A stretch of DNA of 45,908 nucleotides, taken from contig NZ_PVBM01000032.1 of assembly GCF_002968575.1 (NCBI RefSeq), positions 1-45,908 of the forward strand, written 5' to 3'. Below the pieces are notes generated by a model. That model was not told the origin of the DNA, searched no databases, and saw only the letters and a program-made list of their open reading frames with translations. The translations under genes and the position numbers were made by a program. Shown here piece after piece: positions 34,844-43,556 of this stretch; position 1 is the stretch's first letter; every line of letters begins with the position of its first letter. The DNA is from Neorhizobium huautlense. Its GTDB lineage: Bacteria; Pseudomonadota; Alphaproteobacteria; Rhizobiales; Rhizobiaceae.

Positions 34844-36310
34844 CTATTCGGAAATGATCTTCAGCTTCTGGCCTGGCGACAAGGTGGCGCCAGCCGATAG
34901 TGCATTGATCAGCTTAAAAAGATCGAGTTTCCGGTCGGTTCCCATCATGCGGGCGGCGAGGGAAGCCACCGTGTCGCCTTGAGCGGCAGTCACGATCCGG
35001 ACCCGCAGAGGTTTCAATGTTGCGGTCTCCTCCGGTGTCATTCGCCTGAACGTGCTGCGCAGCAGATCGGCCGTGGTCTGCAGTGAAGCGCTGTTCTTCG
35101 GCACCGCGGTGAGAAAGCGGAATATCTGCTCGCCCACCCGGACGACTGTAACGTCAAAGTCCCAGCGGTCGGCTGAAGCGCGAGCGGTTGCCGCGGGCAG
35201 TCCGTTGACCTGGATTTCCCGCACCGTTTCGGGCTGCAGCCCCGCCACCCAACCGCTCGTCAGGTAATTGGTCAGGCTGTTGTTATCGCCGGCGGCGACC
35301 CCATCGAACCGGATTGCCGTTTCACCCGGCCCGGTCGCCAGTACCGCTTCCACTTTGTTGTCGATACGGAAGTCGGGTGGCACGTCGAAGCGGATGCCGA
35401 GCCCACCATGCAGGAAGGTCTGACCGCGCACATAACCTTCCTGCGGGCTGTCCCCATAGAGAAGGCCGTCGATGCCGGCGAGATAATAGTCGCGCCCCTT
35501 GTCGCCGACCGTACCCTCCTGGCCGAAATTGCGCGCATGGCGGCGCGCAAGATCGACACGCTGCGTGGAATTGGGATGGCTTGACAGAAAGTCCAGGCTC
35601 TGGTCGCTATCAGGGTCCACGGATGAGTACCTGGCATAAGCTGCCATGGAATCCAGAAAACGCGCCGCCGCATAGGGGTCGTATCCTGCCTCGCCCAGCA
35701 TTCGCACGCCGATCACGTCAGCCTGCAGCTCCTGCTGGCGGGAGAATGCTGCAAGCCTGAGCTTGCCGCGGGCAAGCGCCTGCTTGCCGGCAAGATCGCT
35801 CGAAAGGACCTCGGCGACAACGCGACTGGCGATCACTTCCGCCTCCTCGCGCCGTTGCCGTTCGATACCGTGGTTAGCGGTCACATGCCCCATTTCGTGG
35901 GAGAGGACCGCTGCGACTTCCGACGCGTCATTTGCAAGGGCGAGAAGCCCGCGGGTCACATAGAGATAGCCGCCGGGCAAGGCGAAGGCGTTGATCGCCG
36001 GCGAATTCAGGATGGTGATGCGGAAGGACTGGTTGGGATTTTCCGAGACAGCGGTCAGGGCGCCGGCTATCCGGGCGACCAGCCGTTCGGTCTTGGCATC
36101 GCGGTATTCTCCGCCATAGCTTGCGACGATGCGGGGATGCTCCCGCGCTCCCATTTGCGCTCGGGGATCGTTCTTCTGGACTTCATCGACGATCTGCGGC
36201 GAGTCGGAAGGAGAGACGTTCGGAGTATAGGCCTGCTCGAAGATGGACTGACAGCCGGCCAGGAGGGTTCCCCCGAGCAACAAGGCGCCCGCAGTCCGAA
36301 AGCCCAGCAT
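34844..36310 (-). CDS. M48-family metalloprotease lipoprotein with C-terminal LysM domain
   Basis: A 488-residue periplasmic or outer-membrane protease. A lipoprotein signal ends in LLAGC (Cys20). The zinc motif HEMGH sits in AVLSHEMGHVTANHG, with the third ligand likely the Glu of SRQQELQADVIG; this is the BepA/LoiP-like M48 layout. A middle domain of unknown function follows (about 280-430). The last about 50 residues form a LysM domain (VTAAQGDTVASLAARMMG, ending PGQKLKII) that would hold it to peptidoglycan. The start is uncertain: ATG 36310 has AAGGG eight bases upstream and puts the signal at the N-terminus; in-frame ATGs also occur at 36334, 36358, 36382 and 36445. Confidence 0.88.
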   Translation of the reverse strand: MLGFRTAGALLLGGTLLAGCQSIFEQAYTPNVSPSDSPQIVDEVQKNDPRAQMGAREHPRIVASYGGEYRDAKTERLVARIAGALTAVSENPNQSFRITILNSPAINAFALPGGYLYVTRGLLALANDASEVAAVLSHEMGHVTANHGIERQRREEAEVIASRVVAEVLSSDLAGKQALARGKLRLAAFSRQQELQADVIGVRMLGEAGYDPYAAARFLDSMAAYARYSSVDPDSDQSLDFLSSHPNSTQRVDLARRHARNFGQEGTVGDKGRDYYLAGIDGLLYGDSPQEGYVRGQTFLHGGLGIRFDVPPDFRIDNKVEAVLATGPGETAIRFDGVAAGDNNSLTNYLTSGWVAGLQPETVREIQVNGLPAATARASADRWDFDVTVVRVGEQIFRFLTAVPKNSASLQTTADLLRSTFRRMTPEETATLKPLRVRIVTAAQGDTVASLAARMMGTDRKLDLFKLINALSAGATLSPGQKLKIISE

Positions 36311-36656
36311 GAAGCGAGCCCTTGGCAAGACCATCGAACCAGCCGTATCGCGCCTCATCGTCTTCGTTTCACGCACCGTCATTTCCAAGGTCTGCCATCC
36401 GGCCTCAGGATGGCTCTCTCGAACCAAAGCGAGTTTGTTCTCCATGTTCGCTTAGCGATTTTCGCATCGCATGCACAGACATTATTGAGATATGTCTTAT
36501 CGGCGTGTTTGCAAAGAAAATCCCCACAGCCAGTTCGCGATGCCATTGCGCCACGTCCAAATTGTGGCGGCAAATGTAACGGAGCTTTTGCAAGAGTCTC
36601 CGGGCGTGATCGGTCAAAAAGGTCGATAGACTCTCCTTCAAGAGAGCCGGGAGCGA
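36311..36656. other. Intergenic region between the M48 protease and thiQ
   Basis: About 345 bases, both neighbours on the minus strand, so it holds the promoter of the protease gene and the 3' end of the thiBPQ operon. A small minus-strand hairpin (CTCTC/GAGAG near 36624-36640) followed after some bases by TTTTT may end thiBPQ transcription. No gene is seen, unless the protease starts further upstream. Confidence 0.4.
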
Positions 36657-37364
36657 TCAGCTCGAAAGAAATTCGAGGAGCGACGGGATGTCGCGACGGC
36701 CCAAAAATTCCTCTGCCGGTGCCTCCAGCATGATCTGTCCCTGCTCAATAAATAGGGCGCGATCGGCCAAGCGGTTCAGTTCTTTCGGATCATGGGTGAC
36801 GATCAGCACGGTATTGCCCGTCTCCCGATGCAGGTCGAGCAGAAGGCCCGCCATCGAGATGCGCAGACCCGGGTCGAGCGCAGCAAACGGTTCGTCCATC
36901 AGCAGTACGGGCTTGTTGCGCACCAAGGCGCGCGCAAAGGCGGCTCTCTGTCTCTCGCCCCCGGAAAGCGTGCCTGGCAGGCGTTTTTCGTATCCGCCTA
37001 GCCCCACACGTTCCAACGCCTGCGAAATTGCCTTCCGGTGTTCGGGCGAAAGGGTCAGCGAAGGACTGATGCCGAGACCGACATTGGTGAAGAGGTCCAG
37101 ATGAGCGAAGAGATTATGGTCCTGAAAAACCAGCGAAACCGGTCGTTCGGATGGATGCTTTTCGGTCACGTCCTCTCCGGCGACGAAGACGCGGCCCATG
37201 TCGGGAACTTCGAAACCCGCAATGATATTGAGAAAAGTGGATTTGCCCGACCCTGACGGCCCGGTAATGGCTGTCACCGCGCCGGAGGGAAGAGCGCAAT
37301 CAAACCGGAAATCCGTGGTGCCGAGCCTCAATTCGACATTCTCCAGCTTGATGCCGTCAGCCAT
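36657..37364 (-). CDS. thiQ: Thiamine/TPP ABC transporter ATP-binding protein
   Basis: A 235-residue ABC ATPase that powers thiamine and thiamine diphosphate import. Seen: Walker A GPSGSGKST, Q-loop QDHNLFAHL, signature LSGGERQR, Walker B VLLMDEPFAALDP and the switch histidine in VTHDPKE. Its ATG overlaps the end of thiP by eight bases (37357-37364), so translation is coupled. It is the last gene of thiBPQ under the TPP riboswitch. Confidence 0.94.
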   Translation of the reverse strand: MADGIKLENVELRLGTTDFRFDCALPSGAVTAITGPSGSGKSTFLNIIAGFEVPDMGRVFVAGEDVTEKHPSERPVSLVFQDHNLFAHLDLFTNVGLGISPSLTLSPEHRKAISQALERVGLGGYEKRLPGTLSGGERQRAAFARALVRNKPVLLMDEPFAALDPGLRISMAGLLLDLHRETGNTVLIVTHDPKELNRLADRALFIEQGQIMLEAPAEEFLGRRDIPSLLEFLSS

Positions 37365-38979
37365 TCTCCGCCCCTCTCCGGCCGGTCGTTCCCAATATGG
37401 TCAGCAGCAGGCAAATGATGCCCAGCATAAGCGCCAGGCCATCGGCGTCATTGGTCCGGTAGCTGGATAGCCGGCTGTAAACGAGCCAGGGCAACGTGAC
37501 GAGATCGTTGGAACCGAATAAAGCCACGGCCCCGAGATCACCGAGAGACAGTGCCATGGCGAAGGAAAGTGCCGTCGCCAGGGGCTTTAAAAGCACAGGG
37601 AGGTCGATATGCCAAAGCCGCGAAGGACCGGAGAGGCCGAGACTTGCGGAAAGCCTGGCTGTCCGCTGACGATGGGTCTCGATGGCCGGCTCCAGCACCC
37701 GCATCACAAAAGGCAGCGCCATCAGCATGTTGATCACCGCGACCAGCAGAGGGGCAAAGCGACCAACATCCCCAAGGGGTTGTAACACCAGGAACCAACC
37801 GGTGCCGAGGACGACCGGCGGCACCAGCAAAACAAGCGAGGACGTGCCCGCAAGCATCGCAGCGAAGCCCCGAGCGCTCGCGGCGGGCTTTTTCATGTCG
37901 GCCACCGCTTCCCTACCTGCGATCATGGCGAGCGAGGTCACAATCGTCAGCAGGCCGGCACTCAAAGCGATGGAGAAGCTCGTCCAGGCGGCGGCAAGAA
38001 AGGCGGCGCTCGATGCGAGGTTCCAGAGATTTGCTCTAAGCCCGGCGGCAAGGATCGAAGCCAGGGGCATGATCAGGAATACCGTGGCAGCAAGTATGGC
38101 AAATGAATCCCAAAGACGTACAGACAACGCCTGACCGTCGAAGCGGCGGCTTGTACGGCCCGAGGCTGCACCCTGGTCGTCCGGCGCCGGCAACAATGCC
38201 ATGGCGAGCAGAATAACGCCTGTTATGACGATTTGCAGCAGCGCCAGGGCGACCGCCCGCGGCGGGTCGAAATCGAAACGCAGCGATTGGTAGATCGCCA
38301 CTTCGAGCGTGGTCGCTGCCGGTCCGCCGCCCAGCAGCAGCACCAGCGTAAAGCTCGTGGCACACAGCATGAAGACGAGCGCGCCGATGCCCGGGATGAC
38401 GTTTTTAACGGCGGGCCATTCCACAAACCGGAAGACCGAGAGCGGTTTCATGCCGAGGCTTGCGGATAGAAGCCAGTATTCCGCCGGCTGGCGCTCCAGT
38501 GCCGCGAGCAACAGCCTCGTGGCGAGCGGCAGGTTGAAGAACATATGTGCGAGCAGGATTCCGGAAAGACCGTAGATGCTGATGGGCTGGTCTAGGCCGA
38601 GCGTCAACAGCAGGCCGTTGATCAGGCCCTGCCGCCCCCATATACCGATCAACCCCAGCGCGCCGATCAAAACCGGCAGCCCCATCGGCAGCGCCAGGAG
38701 GCGGACGATCCAGGTTCGGCAGGGAAAGTCGGGCCGGCGGGCAAGAGCGAGTGCCACGGGAAGTGCAAGCCCTACGGAAAGCAATGTCGACAGCATCGCC
38801 TGCCAAAGCGTAAAGCGCAGGATTCGCCATGTGTAGGCCGTAAAGACCCGGGATTGGGCGCCGTCGGCATCCCAGGAAAGCAATGCAACAACGGCAATGG
38901 CGACGAAGAGGGCGATAGAGGCGAAGCTCGTCAGACCCCAGGCGACGCCTCTTCTTCGCTCTCCCCGCGTCAGCAACAT
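37357..38979 (-). CDS. thiP: Thiamine/TPP ABC transporter permease
   Basis: A 540-residue inner-membrane permease with about twelve hydrophobic segments and two internally similar halves, as in ThiP and related iron permeases. EAA-type loops are visible near LLSASLGMKPLSVFRFVEWPAV in the first half and TARLSASLGLSGPSRLWHIDLPVL in the second; these contact ThiQ. It starts seven bases after the thiB stop codon and overlaps thiQ. The position between thiB and thiQ, with the upstream TPP riboswitch, fixes the substrate. Confidence 0.94.
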   Translation of the reverse strand: MLLTRGERRRGVAWGLTSFASIALFVAIAVVALLSWDADGAQSRVFTAYTWRILRFTLWQAMLSTLLSVGLALPVALALARRPDFPCRTWIVRLLALPMGLPVLIGALGLIGIWGRQGLINGLLLTLGLDQPISIYGLSGILLAHMFFNLPLATRLLLAALERQPAEYWLLSASLGMKPLSVFRFVEWPAVKNVIPGIGALVFMLCATSFTLVLLLGGGPAATTLEVAIYQSLRFDFDPPRAVALALLQIVITGVILLAMALLPAPDDQGAASGRTSRRFDGQALSVRLWDSFAILAATVFLIMPLASILAAGLRANLWNLASSAAFLAAAWTSFSIALSAGLLTIVTSLAMIAGREAVADMKKPAASARGFAAMLAGTSSLVLLVPPVVLGTGWFLVLQPLGDVGRFAPLLVAVINMLMALPFVMRVLEPAIETHRQRTARLSASLGLSGPSRLWHIDLPVLLKPLATALSFAMALSLGDLGAVALFGSNDLVTLPWLVYSRLSSYRTNDADGLALMLGIICLLLTILGTTGRRGAENG

Positions 38980-38986
38980 GATCTTC

Positions 38987-39997
38987 TTAATTCATGCTCA
39001 TGGCAGCCAGCCACTCGTCTATCCAGGCCTGGCGGTTCCTCGCGACCTCATCCGATCCCATGAGGAACGTCTTCTGCGGCTGGACCAGTTTGTTAAAGGC
39101 GTCCGGCAGAGGACCGGATATCTTGGCGGCGGGCATCATCCAGTTGGTGGTGGGAATGATGTCCTGGAAGGCCGGTGAGACCATGAACTTCAGGAACTCT
39201 TTCGCCAGTTCTTTATCTGAAGCGCCCTTCAGGATGCCGGCCACCTCGATCTGGATGTAGTGGCCTTCGGCAAAGGACGCTGCTTGATAACGCTCGGTCT
39301 TTTCCTCGACCATGTGATAGGCGGGAGAGGTCGTGTATGAAAACACCATCGGGACTTCGCCTTTGGTGAACAAGCCGTAGGCTTCGGACCAGCCGGGCGC
39401 TACCGTCAGAATGCGGTTCTTGAGCTTTGCCCAGGCTTCCGGGGCCTTATCGCCATAGACAGACTTCACCCAGAGGAGCAGGCCGAGACCAGGTGTCGAG
39501 GTGCGAGGGTCTTCAATCGCAATCTTCTGCGATGGGTCACCTTCGACAAGCTCCCGAAGGCTTTTTGGCGGGTTCTTCATCACCTCCGTATCGTAAACGA
39601 CCGCGAAGTGGCCATAGTCATAAGGGGCGAAGGTGTCATCGCTGTAACTGCCAGGCACTTTGACCGCCGCAAGATCAAGCCCATGCGCCTCGAAAAGCCC
39701 CGTAGCCTTGGCTTCGGAAACAAGATTGGTGTCGAGACCAAGTGCGAGATCCGCATCGGTATCCTGGCCTTCCAGCTTGAGGCGCGTGAGCAGCGCCACG
39801 CCATCCGCCACACCGACAAATTTCACATTGCAGGTACACGTCTTCTCGAAAGCCTCCTTGACCTTGGGTCCAGGACCCCAGTCGGAAATGAAGCTCTCGT
39901 AGGTATAGACGGTCAGCGTTTTTTCTTGGGCGTATGCAACAGTGGAAAGGGACAGCGCCGCTGCAGCCGCGAACATCGACACAATGACATTGCGCAT
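38987..39997 (-). CDS. thiB: Thiamine/TPP ABC transporter substrate-binding protein
   Basis: A 336-residue periplasmic protein. A signal peptide (MRNVIVSMFAAAAALSLS...) is cleaved after about residue 22 (AYA|QE). The mature part has KTLTVYTYESFISDWGPG at its start, typical of ThiB and related binding proteins, and WSEAYGLFTKGEVPMVFSYTTSPAYH, which contributes to the ligand cleft. GAGGAGG lies six bases before the ATG; the frame is open further upstream but that part is the riboswitch. First gene of thiBPQ. Confidence 0.95.
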   Translation of the reverse strand: MRNVIVSMFAAAAALSLSTVAYAQEKTLTVYTYESFISDWGPGPKVKEAFEKTCTCNVKFVGVADGVALLTRLKLEGQDTDADLALGLDTNLVSEAKATGLFEAHGLDLAAVKVPGSYSDDTFAPYDYGHFAVVYDTEVMKNPPKSLRELVEGDPSQKIAIEDPRTSTPGLGLLLWVKSVYGDKAPEAWAKLKNRILTVAPGWSEAYGLFTKGEVPMVFSYTTSPAYHMVEEKTERYQAASFAEGHYIQIEVAGILKGASDKELAKEFLKFMVSPAFQDIIPTTNWMMPAAKISGPLPDAFNKLVQPQKTFLMGSDEVARNRQAWIDEWLAAMSMN

Positions 39998-40042
39998 CAG
40001 CGCCTCCTCTTCAAAAGTTTGGGGAATAGGCGCTGGTAACGA

Positions 40043-40133
40043 GCCGTCTAATCCCTCCGCCGGTGCTAGCCGGATCAGGTTCCGCGGGTTGGCGATGCCT
40101 CTCAGCCACAGAAAATTGCGTGGCACCCCGTTA
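40043..40133 (-). promoter_or_regulatory. TPP riboswitch (THI element) of thiBPQ
   Basis: On the minus strand the conserved blocks appear in order: GGGGTGCC (40123-40130), GGCTGAGA ending at 40100, ACCCGCGGAACCTGATCCGG (around 40070-40089) and GGAGGGATTAG (around 40048-40058). This is the standard TPP-sensing fold. It ends about 45 bases before the thiB ATG, with the ribosome site GAGGAGG in between, so translational or early-termination control of thiBPQ by thiamine diphosphate is expected. Confidence 0.95.
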
Positions 40134-40182
40134 GAGCGGAGAAAGATTTAACGGCAGGAAGTTCCGCTGGCAAGAGGCCGGC

Positions 40183-40632
40183 TCAGGCCCGCCCCTGCCG
40201 GAAGACCTTGAGTTCACGCGGCACCTTCGCGGAACGGCCAAGACGGTTTGCCACAGCATAGTCAATCGACTGCTCGACCACATGGGGGAGCACCGGTTTT
40301 GTCAGAACACCCAGAGGTCCCCTCACACCGTCAACGTCTTCCGGATTCCCGGTCATATAAATGACGGTGACCCCGTAACGTTCAGCGAGCATGCGACCGA
40401 TATCCGGCCCGGTCCGCCCATCAGCGAGATTGACGTCGACAATGGCGATATCCGCCTCCGGTGCCAATTCGAGAGCATTCCGGCGGCCATGTGCAAATCC
40501 TGCGACCTCCAGTCCCATATGTTCAATCGTTTCGGCAAGATCGAGGGCAATCAGGAATTCGTCCTCAACGATCAATACGCGTTGACTTGGCGCCTCGCGG
40601 GCCAGCCGACCACTCTCAACATTTGTCAGCAT
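40183..40632 (-). CDS. Single-domain (receiver-only) response regulator
   Basis: A 149-residue protein made of a CheY-like receiver domain (about residues 17-125) with short tails and no output domain. The phosphorylation site is Asp66 (IAIVDVNL), with the acidic pair Glu23/Asp24 (LIVEDE), Thr94 in IYMTGNPE and Lys112 in LTKPV. MTGNPE resembles receivers of alphaproteobacterial stress circuits such as PhyR-type, but the sigma-like domain of PhyR is absent. No histidine kinase is nearby, so partner and output are unknown. It stands alone between thiB and the ABC-F gene. Confidence 0.9.
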   Translation of the reverse strand: MLTNVESGRLAREAPSQRVLIVEDEFLIALDLAETIEHMGLEVAGFAHGRRNALELAPEADIAIVDVNLADGRTGPDIGRMLAERYGVTVIYMTGNPEDVDGVRGPLGVLTKPVLPHVVEQSIDYAVANRLGRSAKVPRELKVFRQGRA

Positions 40633-40783
40633 TGAATGTCCCCACTGTTGCGGTTCTCATCATGCCGACACGTGAGGTGCGTCCCGGCGTTGTCTGCCTG
40701 TCGAACGCCGAACGAGCCGGATTGTTCCGGGCCGATACATATGTTTTTCTGCTAACTATTTGTTAAGGATAACAAATTCTTAG

Positions 40784-42601
40784 CTACCCTTCGAGTTCCT
40801 CTCGCAGCATTTCGAGCTCCAGCCACTCCTCTTCCATCTTGTTCAAGCTGCTGCGAAGCTTCTCCATTTCGGCGGCAAGCTTGTTGAATGCAGCCTGATC
40901 CCGCGTGAACAGGCCGGGGTCGGCCATCTTCTCCTCCCGCGCGGCGATTTCGGCTTCCGTTTTCGCCATTTCCTTCGGCAGATTTTCGAGCGCGAATTTC
41001 TGCTTGTAGGAAAGCTTGCCTTTGCCCTTCGGCGCTTCTGCGGAAGCGTTCAATTCGGCCTTCGGCTTTTCAGCCTTTTCGGCCCTGCGCCTTTCCTCCA
41101 AAGCGCCTTTGCGCTGTGCCAGCATGTCGGTGTAGCCGCCCGCATATTCGATCCAGCGCCCATCCGGTGCGTCGGGATTGGCCGGCGCGATGGTCGAGGT
41201 GACGGTGCGATCCAGGAAATCGCGGTCGTGGCTGACGAGGATCACGGTGCCGTTGTAGCTTGCCACGATCTCCTGGAGCAGGTCGAGCGTCTCGATGTCG
41301 AGATCATTGGTCGGTTCGTCGAGGATCAGCAGGTTCGATGGCTTTGCCATGATACGGGCGAGTATCAGGCGGGCGCGTTCTCCGCCGGACAGGTTCTTGA
41401 TCGGTGTCCTGATTTGCTCCGGCTGAAACAAGAAATCTTTCATGTAACCGGCGACGTGACGCTGTTCCCCATTGACGAGCAGCGTCTCTCCGCGGCCATC
41501 CGTCAGATAGTGGGACAGCGTCTCTTCAGGGTCCAGGTCCTCGCGTTTCTGGTCGACCGTCGCAATTTCCAGATTGGTACCGAGCTTCACGGTTCCGCTA
41601 TCGGGTGAAAGTTGGCCGATCAACATCTTCAGAAGTGTCGTCTTTCCGGCACCATTCGGACCGACAAGGCCGATCCGGTCGCCCCGATGCACGCGGATCG
41701 AGAACGGTGCTACGATAGGCCGATCATAAGCTTTGGTAATGTTCTCGGCCTCGACCACCAATTTGCCGGACTCCCGGCCTTCGGTGATTTGTGCCTGTAC
41801 CGTGCCTTGCGGTCCTTTGTGGCCTCGATAATTCGAGCGCATCGTGTGCAATTCGCCAAGCCGGCGCATATTGCGCTTGCGGCGCGCTGTCACGCCGTAG
41901 CGCAGCCAGTGCTCCTCGCGTTCGATGGCTTTTCCGAGCCTGTGCTGCTCCAGTTCTTCCGCTTCCAGCACTTCATCACGCCAAGCTTCGAAATGAGCAA
42001 ATCCCCTGTCGAGCCGCCGGGAAGTGCCGCGGTCGAGCCATACGGTAGCGGTCGATACCTTTTCCAGGAACCGCCGGTCGTGGGAGATCAGAACCAGCGC
42101 GCTTCTCGTCTTGCGCAGCTCCTCTTCAAGCCATTCGATCGTTGGCAAGTCGAGATGGTTGGTCGGCTCGTCCAGCATCAGGATATCCGGTTCCGGCGCC
42201 ATGACGCGCGCAAGCGCTGCGCGGCGGGATTCCCCCCCTGAAAGGTTTTTCGGATCCTCCTGGCCCGTCAATCCCAGATGTTCGAGCAGATAGGTGACGC
42301 GGTAAGGATCGTCGCCGGGACCAAGACCGGCCTCCGCATAAGCCTGCACCGTCTTGAAATCCGCGAAATCGGGGGCCTGCTCGAGATAGCGGATGGTTGC
42401 GGCGGGGTGACGGAAGACCTCACCGGATTGGGGCTCGACCATTCCAGCGGCGATCTTCATCAGCGTCGACTTCCCCGAGCCGTTGCGGCCGACGAGGCAG
42501 ATCCGGTCGCCCGGTTCCACTTGCAATCCCGCGCCGGCAAGCAGCGGTGCGCCGCCGAAGCTCAAGAAGATGTCGTCCAGTTTCAAAATTGGGGGCGCCA
42601 A
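40784..42601 (-). CDS. ABC-F family ATP-binding protein (Uup-like)
   Basis: A 605-residue soluble protein with two ABC ATPase domains and no membrane segments: Walker A GRNGSGKST and GPNGAGKTT, signatures LSGGESRRAALAR and LSGGERARLILAR, Walker B ILMLDEPTNHLD and LLILDEPTNDLD. Between them lies the charged linker that in this family reaches the ribosomal P/E site, and a C-terminal coiled coil (about 535-605) as in Uup. It likely acts on ribosomes or DNA repair intermediates. The start is a TTG with AGGAG eight bases upstream, three bases after the thiamine pyrophosphokinase stop codon, so translation is probably coupled. Confidence 0.92.
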   Translation of the reverse strand: MAPPILKLDDIFLSFGGAPLLAGAGLQVEPGDRICLVGRNGSGKSTLMKIAAGMVEPQSGEVFRHPAATIRYLEQAPDFADFKTVQAYAEAGLGPGDDPYRVTYLLEHLGLTGQEDPKNLSGGESRRAALARVMAPEPDILMLDEPTNHLDLPTIEWLEEELRKTRSALVLISHDRRFLEKVSTATVWLDRGTSRRLDRGFAHFEAWRDEVLEAEELEQHRLGKAIEREEHWLRYGVTARRKRNMRRLGELHTMRSNYRGHKGPQGTVQAQITEGRESGKLVVEAENITKAYDRPIVAPFSIRVHRGDRIGLVGPNGAGKTTLLKMLIGQLSPDSGTVKLGTNLEIATVDQKREDLDPEETLSHYLTDGRGETLLVNGEQRHVAGYMKDFLFQPEQIRTPIKNLSGGERARLILARIMAKPSNLLILDEPTNDLDIETLDLLQEIVASYNGTVILVSHDRDFLDRTVTSTIAPANPDAPDGRWIEYAGGYTDMLAQRKGALEERRRAEKAEKPKAELNASAEAPKGKGKLSYKQKFALENLPKEMAKTEAEIAAREEKMADPGLFTRDQAAFNKLAAEMEKLRSSLNKMEEEWLELEMLREELEG

Positions 42602-42604
42602 AAG

Positions 42605-43255
42605 TCAGGCTCCTGTCATGTCATAGGGGCGGGCGAGTATCATGCCCTTGCCGCTTCTTAGATGGAATTCGACGCGCCCTTCTGCAACGTTCGAAACCGT
42701 GCGCGAAGAACCGAATGGAAGTGAGAAATTTACCAGCGGATACCGAGCTCCGATGATATCGAGCCCCTCCAGGGCAGAAAAACCGATGACGGAAAACAAC
42801 GAGCCTTTTGGAAGATCGAGGCTGATCCTGCCTGGCAAAAGAGGTACGGCTTCTTCTTCGCCGGAGGTCAGAACGATATCGACGCCGCGCTCGGCGAGAC
42901 TCATTGCATGTAACAGGTGCTGGAGGGCATGGTCGCTCCGCTCGCCGCCGAGCGCACCAACGAAAACTAGCCGTGTGGCTCCGCGGTCGACCGCCTCGGC
43001 CGTGGCGATTTCGCCGTCGGTCTCGTTTTTTTCCGGGGGATAGGTCTTCTGCTTGATACCCGGCCATTGCCTTGCGAGCTCGGCATCGGTGGAGTCGAAG
43101 TCGCCAACCCATAGTTCGGGTTCCACGCCGAGTATCGCTGCGTGCCGCATGCCGCTATCTGCCGCGATGAAGCGGCTGTCTGCGAGCGCCGTCTTCAAAC
43201 GAGCGGTGACGGTGAGGTTTCCGCCGAGCAGGATGGCAAAGGTTGAATGGGTCAT
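42605..43255 (-). CDS. thiN: Thiamine pyrophosphokinase
   Basis: A 216-residue enzyme that transfers diphosphate from ATP to thiamine, giving TPP. Seen: the GDFDST motif (VGDFDSTDAEL), the nearby KNETDGEIA segment, FVGALGGERSDHALQHL and a C-terminal thiamine-binding domain containing FSLPFGSSRTVSN. A GTG two codons earlier (43261) is a possible start. It complements the thiBPQ importer about 3 kb away but is not under that riboswitch; it is transcribed with the ABC-F gene and divergent from metA. Confidence 0.93.
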   Translation of the reverse strand: MTHSTFAILLGGNLTVTARLKTALADSRFIAADSGMRHAAILGVEPELWVGDFDSTDAELARQWPGIKQKTYPPEKNETDGEIATAEAVDRGATRLVFVGALGGERSDHALQHLLHAMSLAERGVDIVLTSGEEEAVPLLPGRISLDLPKGSLFSVIGFSALEGLDIIGARYPLVNFSLPFGSSRTVSNVAEGRVEFHLRSGKGMILARPYDMTGA

Positions 43256-43388
43256 GTCCACTGCCCATAGCGTAAACAGGGCATGAAGGGAAAGCGGCCA
43301 GAAGCCCGTCTCGCCGATTTCGAGTGCTTTGCGCTGGGTCTTATGCTTGGAACGGCGGCTGGGCTAGGTCAGGTAGATTTTGCTACCA

Positions 43389-43417
43389 TTGACGCGGGGC
43401 TTAGCAAGGATTATTTG
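43389..43417 (+). promoter_or_regulatory. Sigma-70 promoter of metA
   Basis: TTGACG (43389-43394), 17 bases, TATTTG (43412-43417). A start of transcription near 43424 would place the SAM-II riboswitch at the very 5' end of the message, as expected. Confidence 0.55.
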
Positions 43418-43429
43418 AAAGCTCATAAT

Positions 43430-43492
43430 TCCGTGGTGATTTGGCCGGCCGGCTTGCAGCCACGTTAAAAAAGTCGCTAAAGGGCCGCGAGA
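43430..43492 (+). promoter_or_regulatory. SAM-II riboswitch of metA
   Basis: The conserved SAM-II blocks are present: CGTGG (43432-43436) pairs with CCACG (43460-43464) as P1, GTGATTTGGCC is the loop, and GGCTT (43451-43455) can pair with AAGTC (43471-43475) as the P2 pseudoknot, followed by GCTAAAGGG. This class of S-adenosylmethionine sensor is typical ahead of metA in Rhizobiales and lowers MetA synthesis when SAM is plentiful. Confidence 0.93.
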
Positions 43493-43556
43493 AGATGTCT
43501 TCCCACGGGCCGGTTGCGATTTTTCGCCGCCGGCTTTGTTTTTGTTGGGTTGAGCC

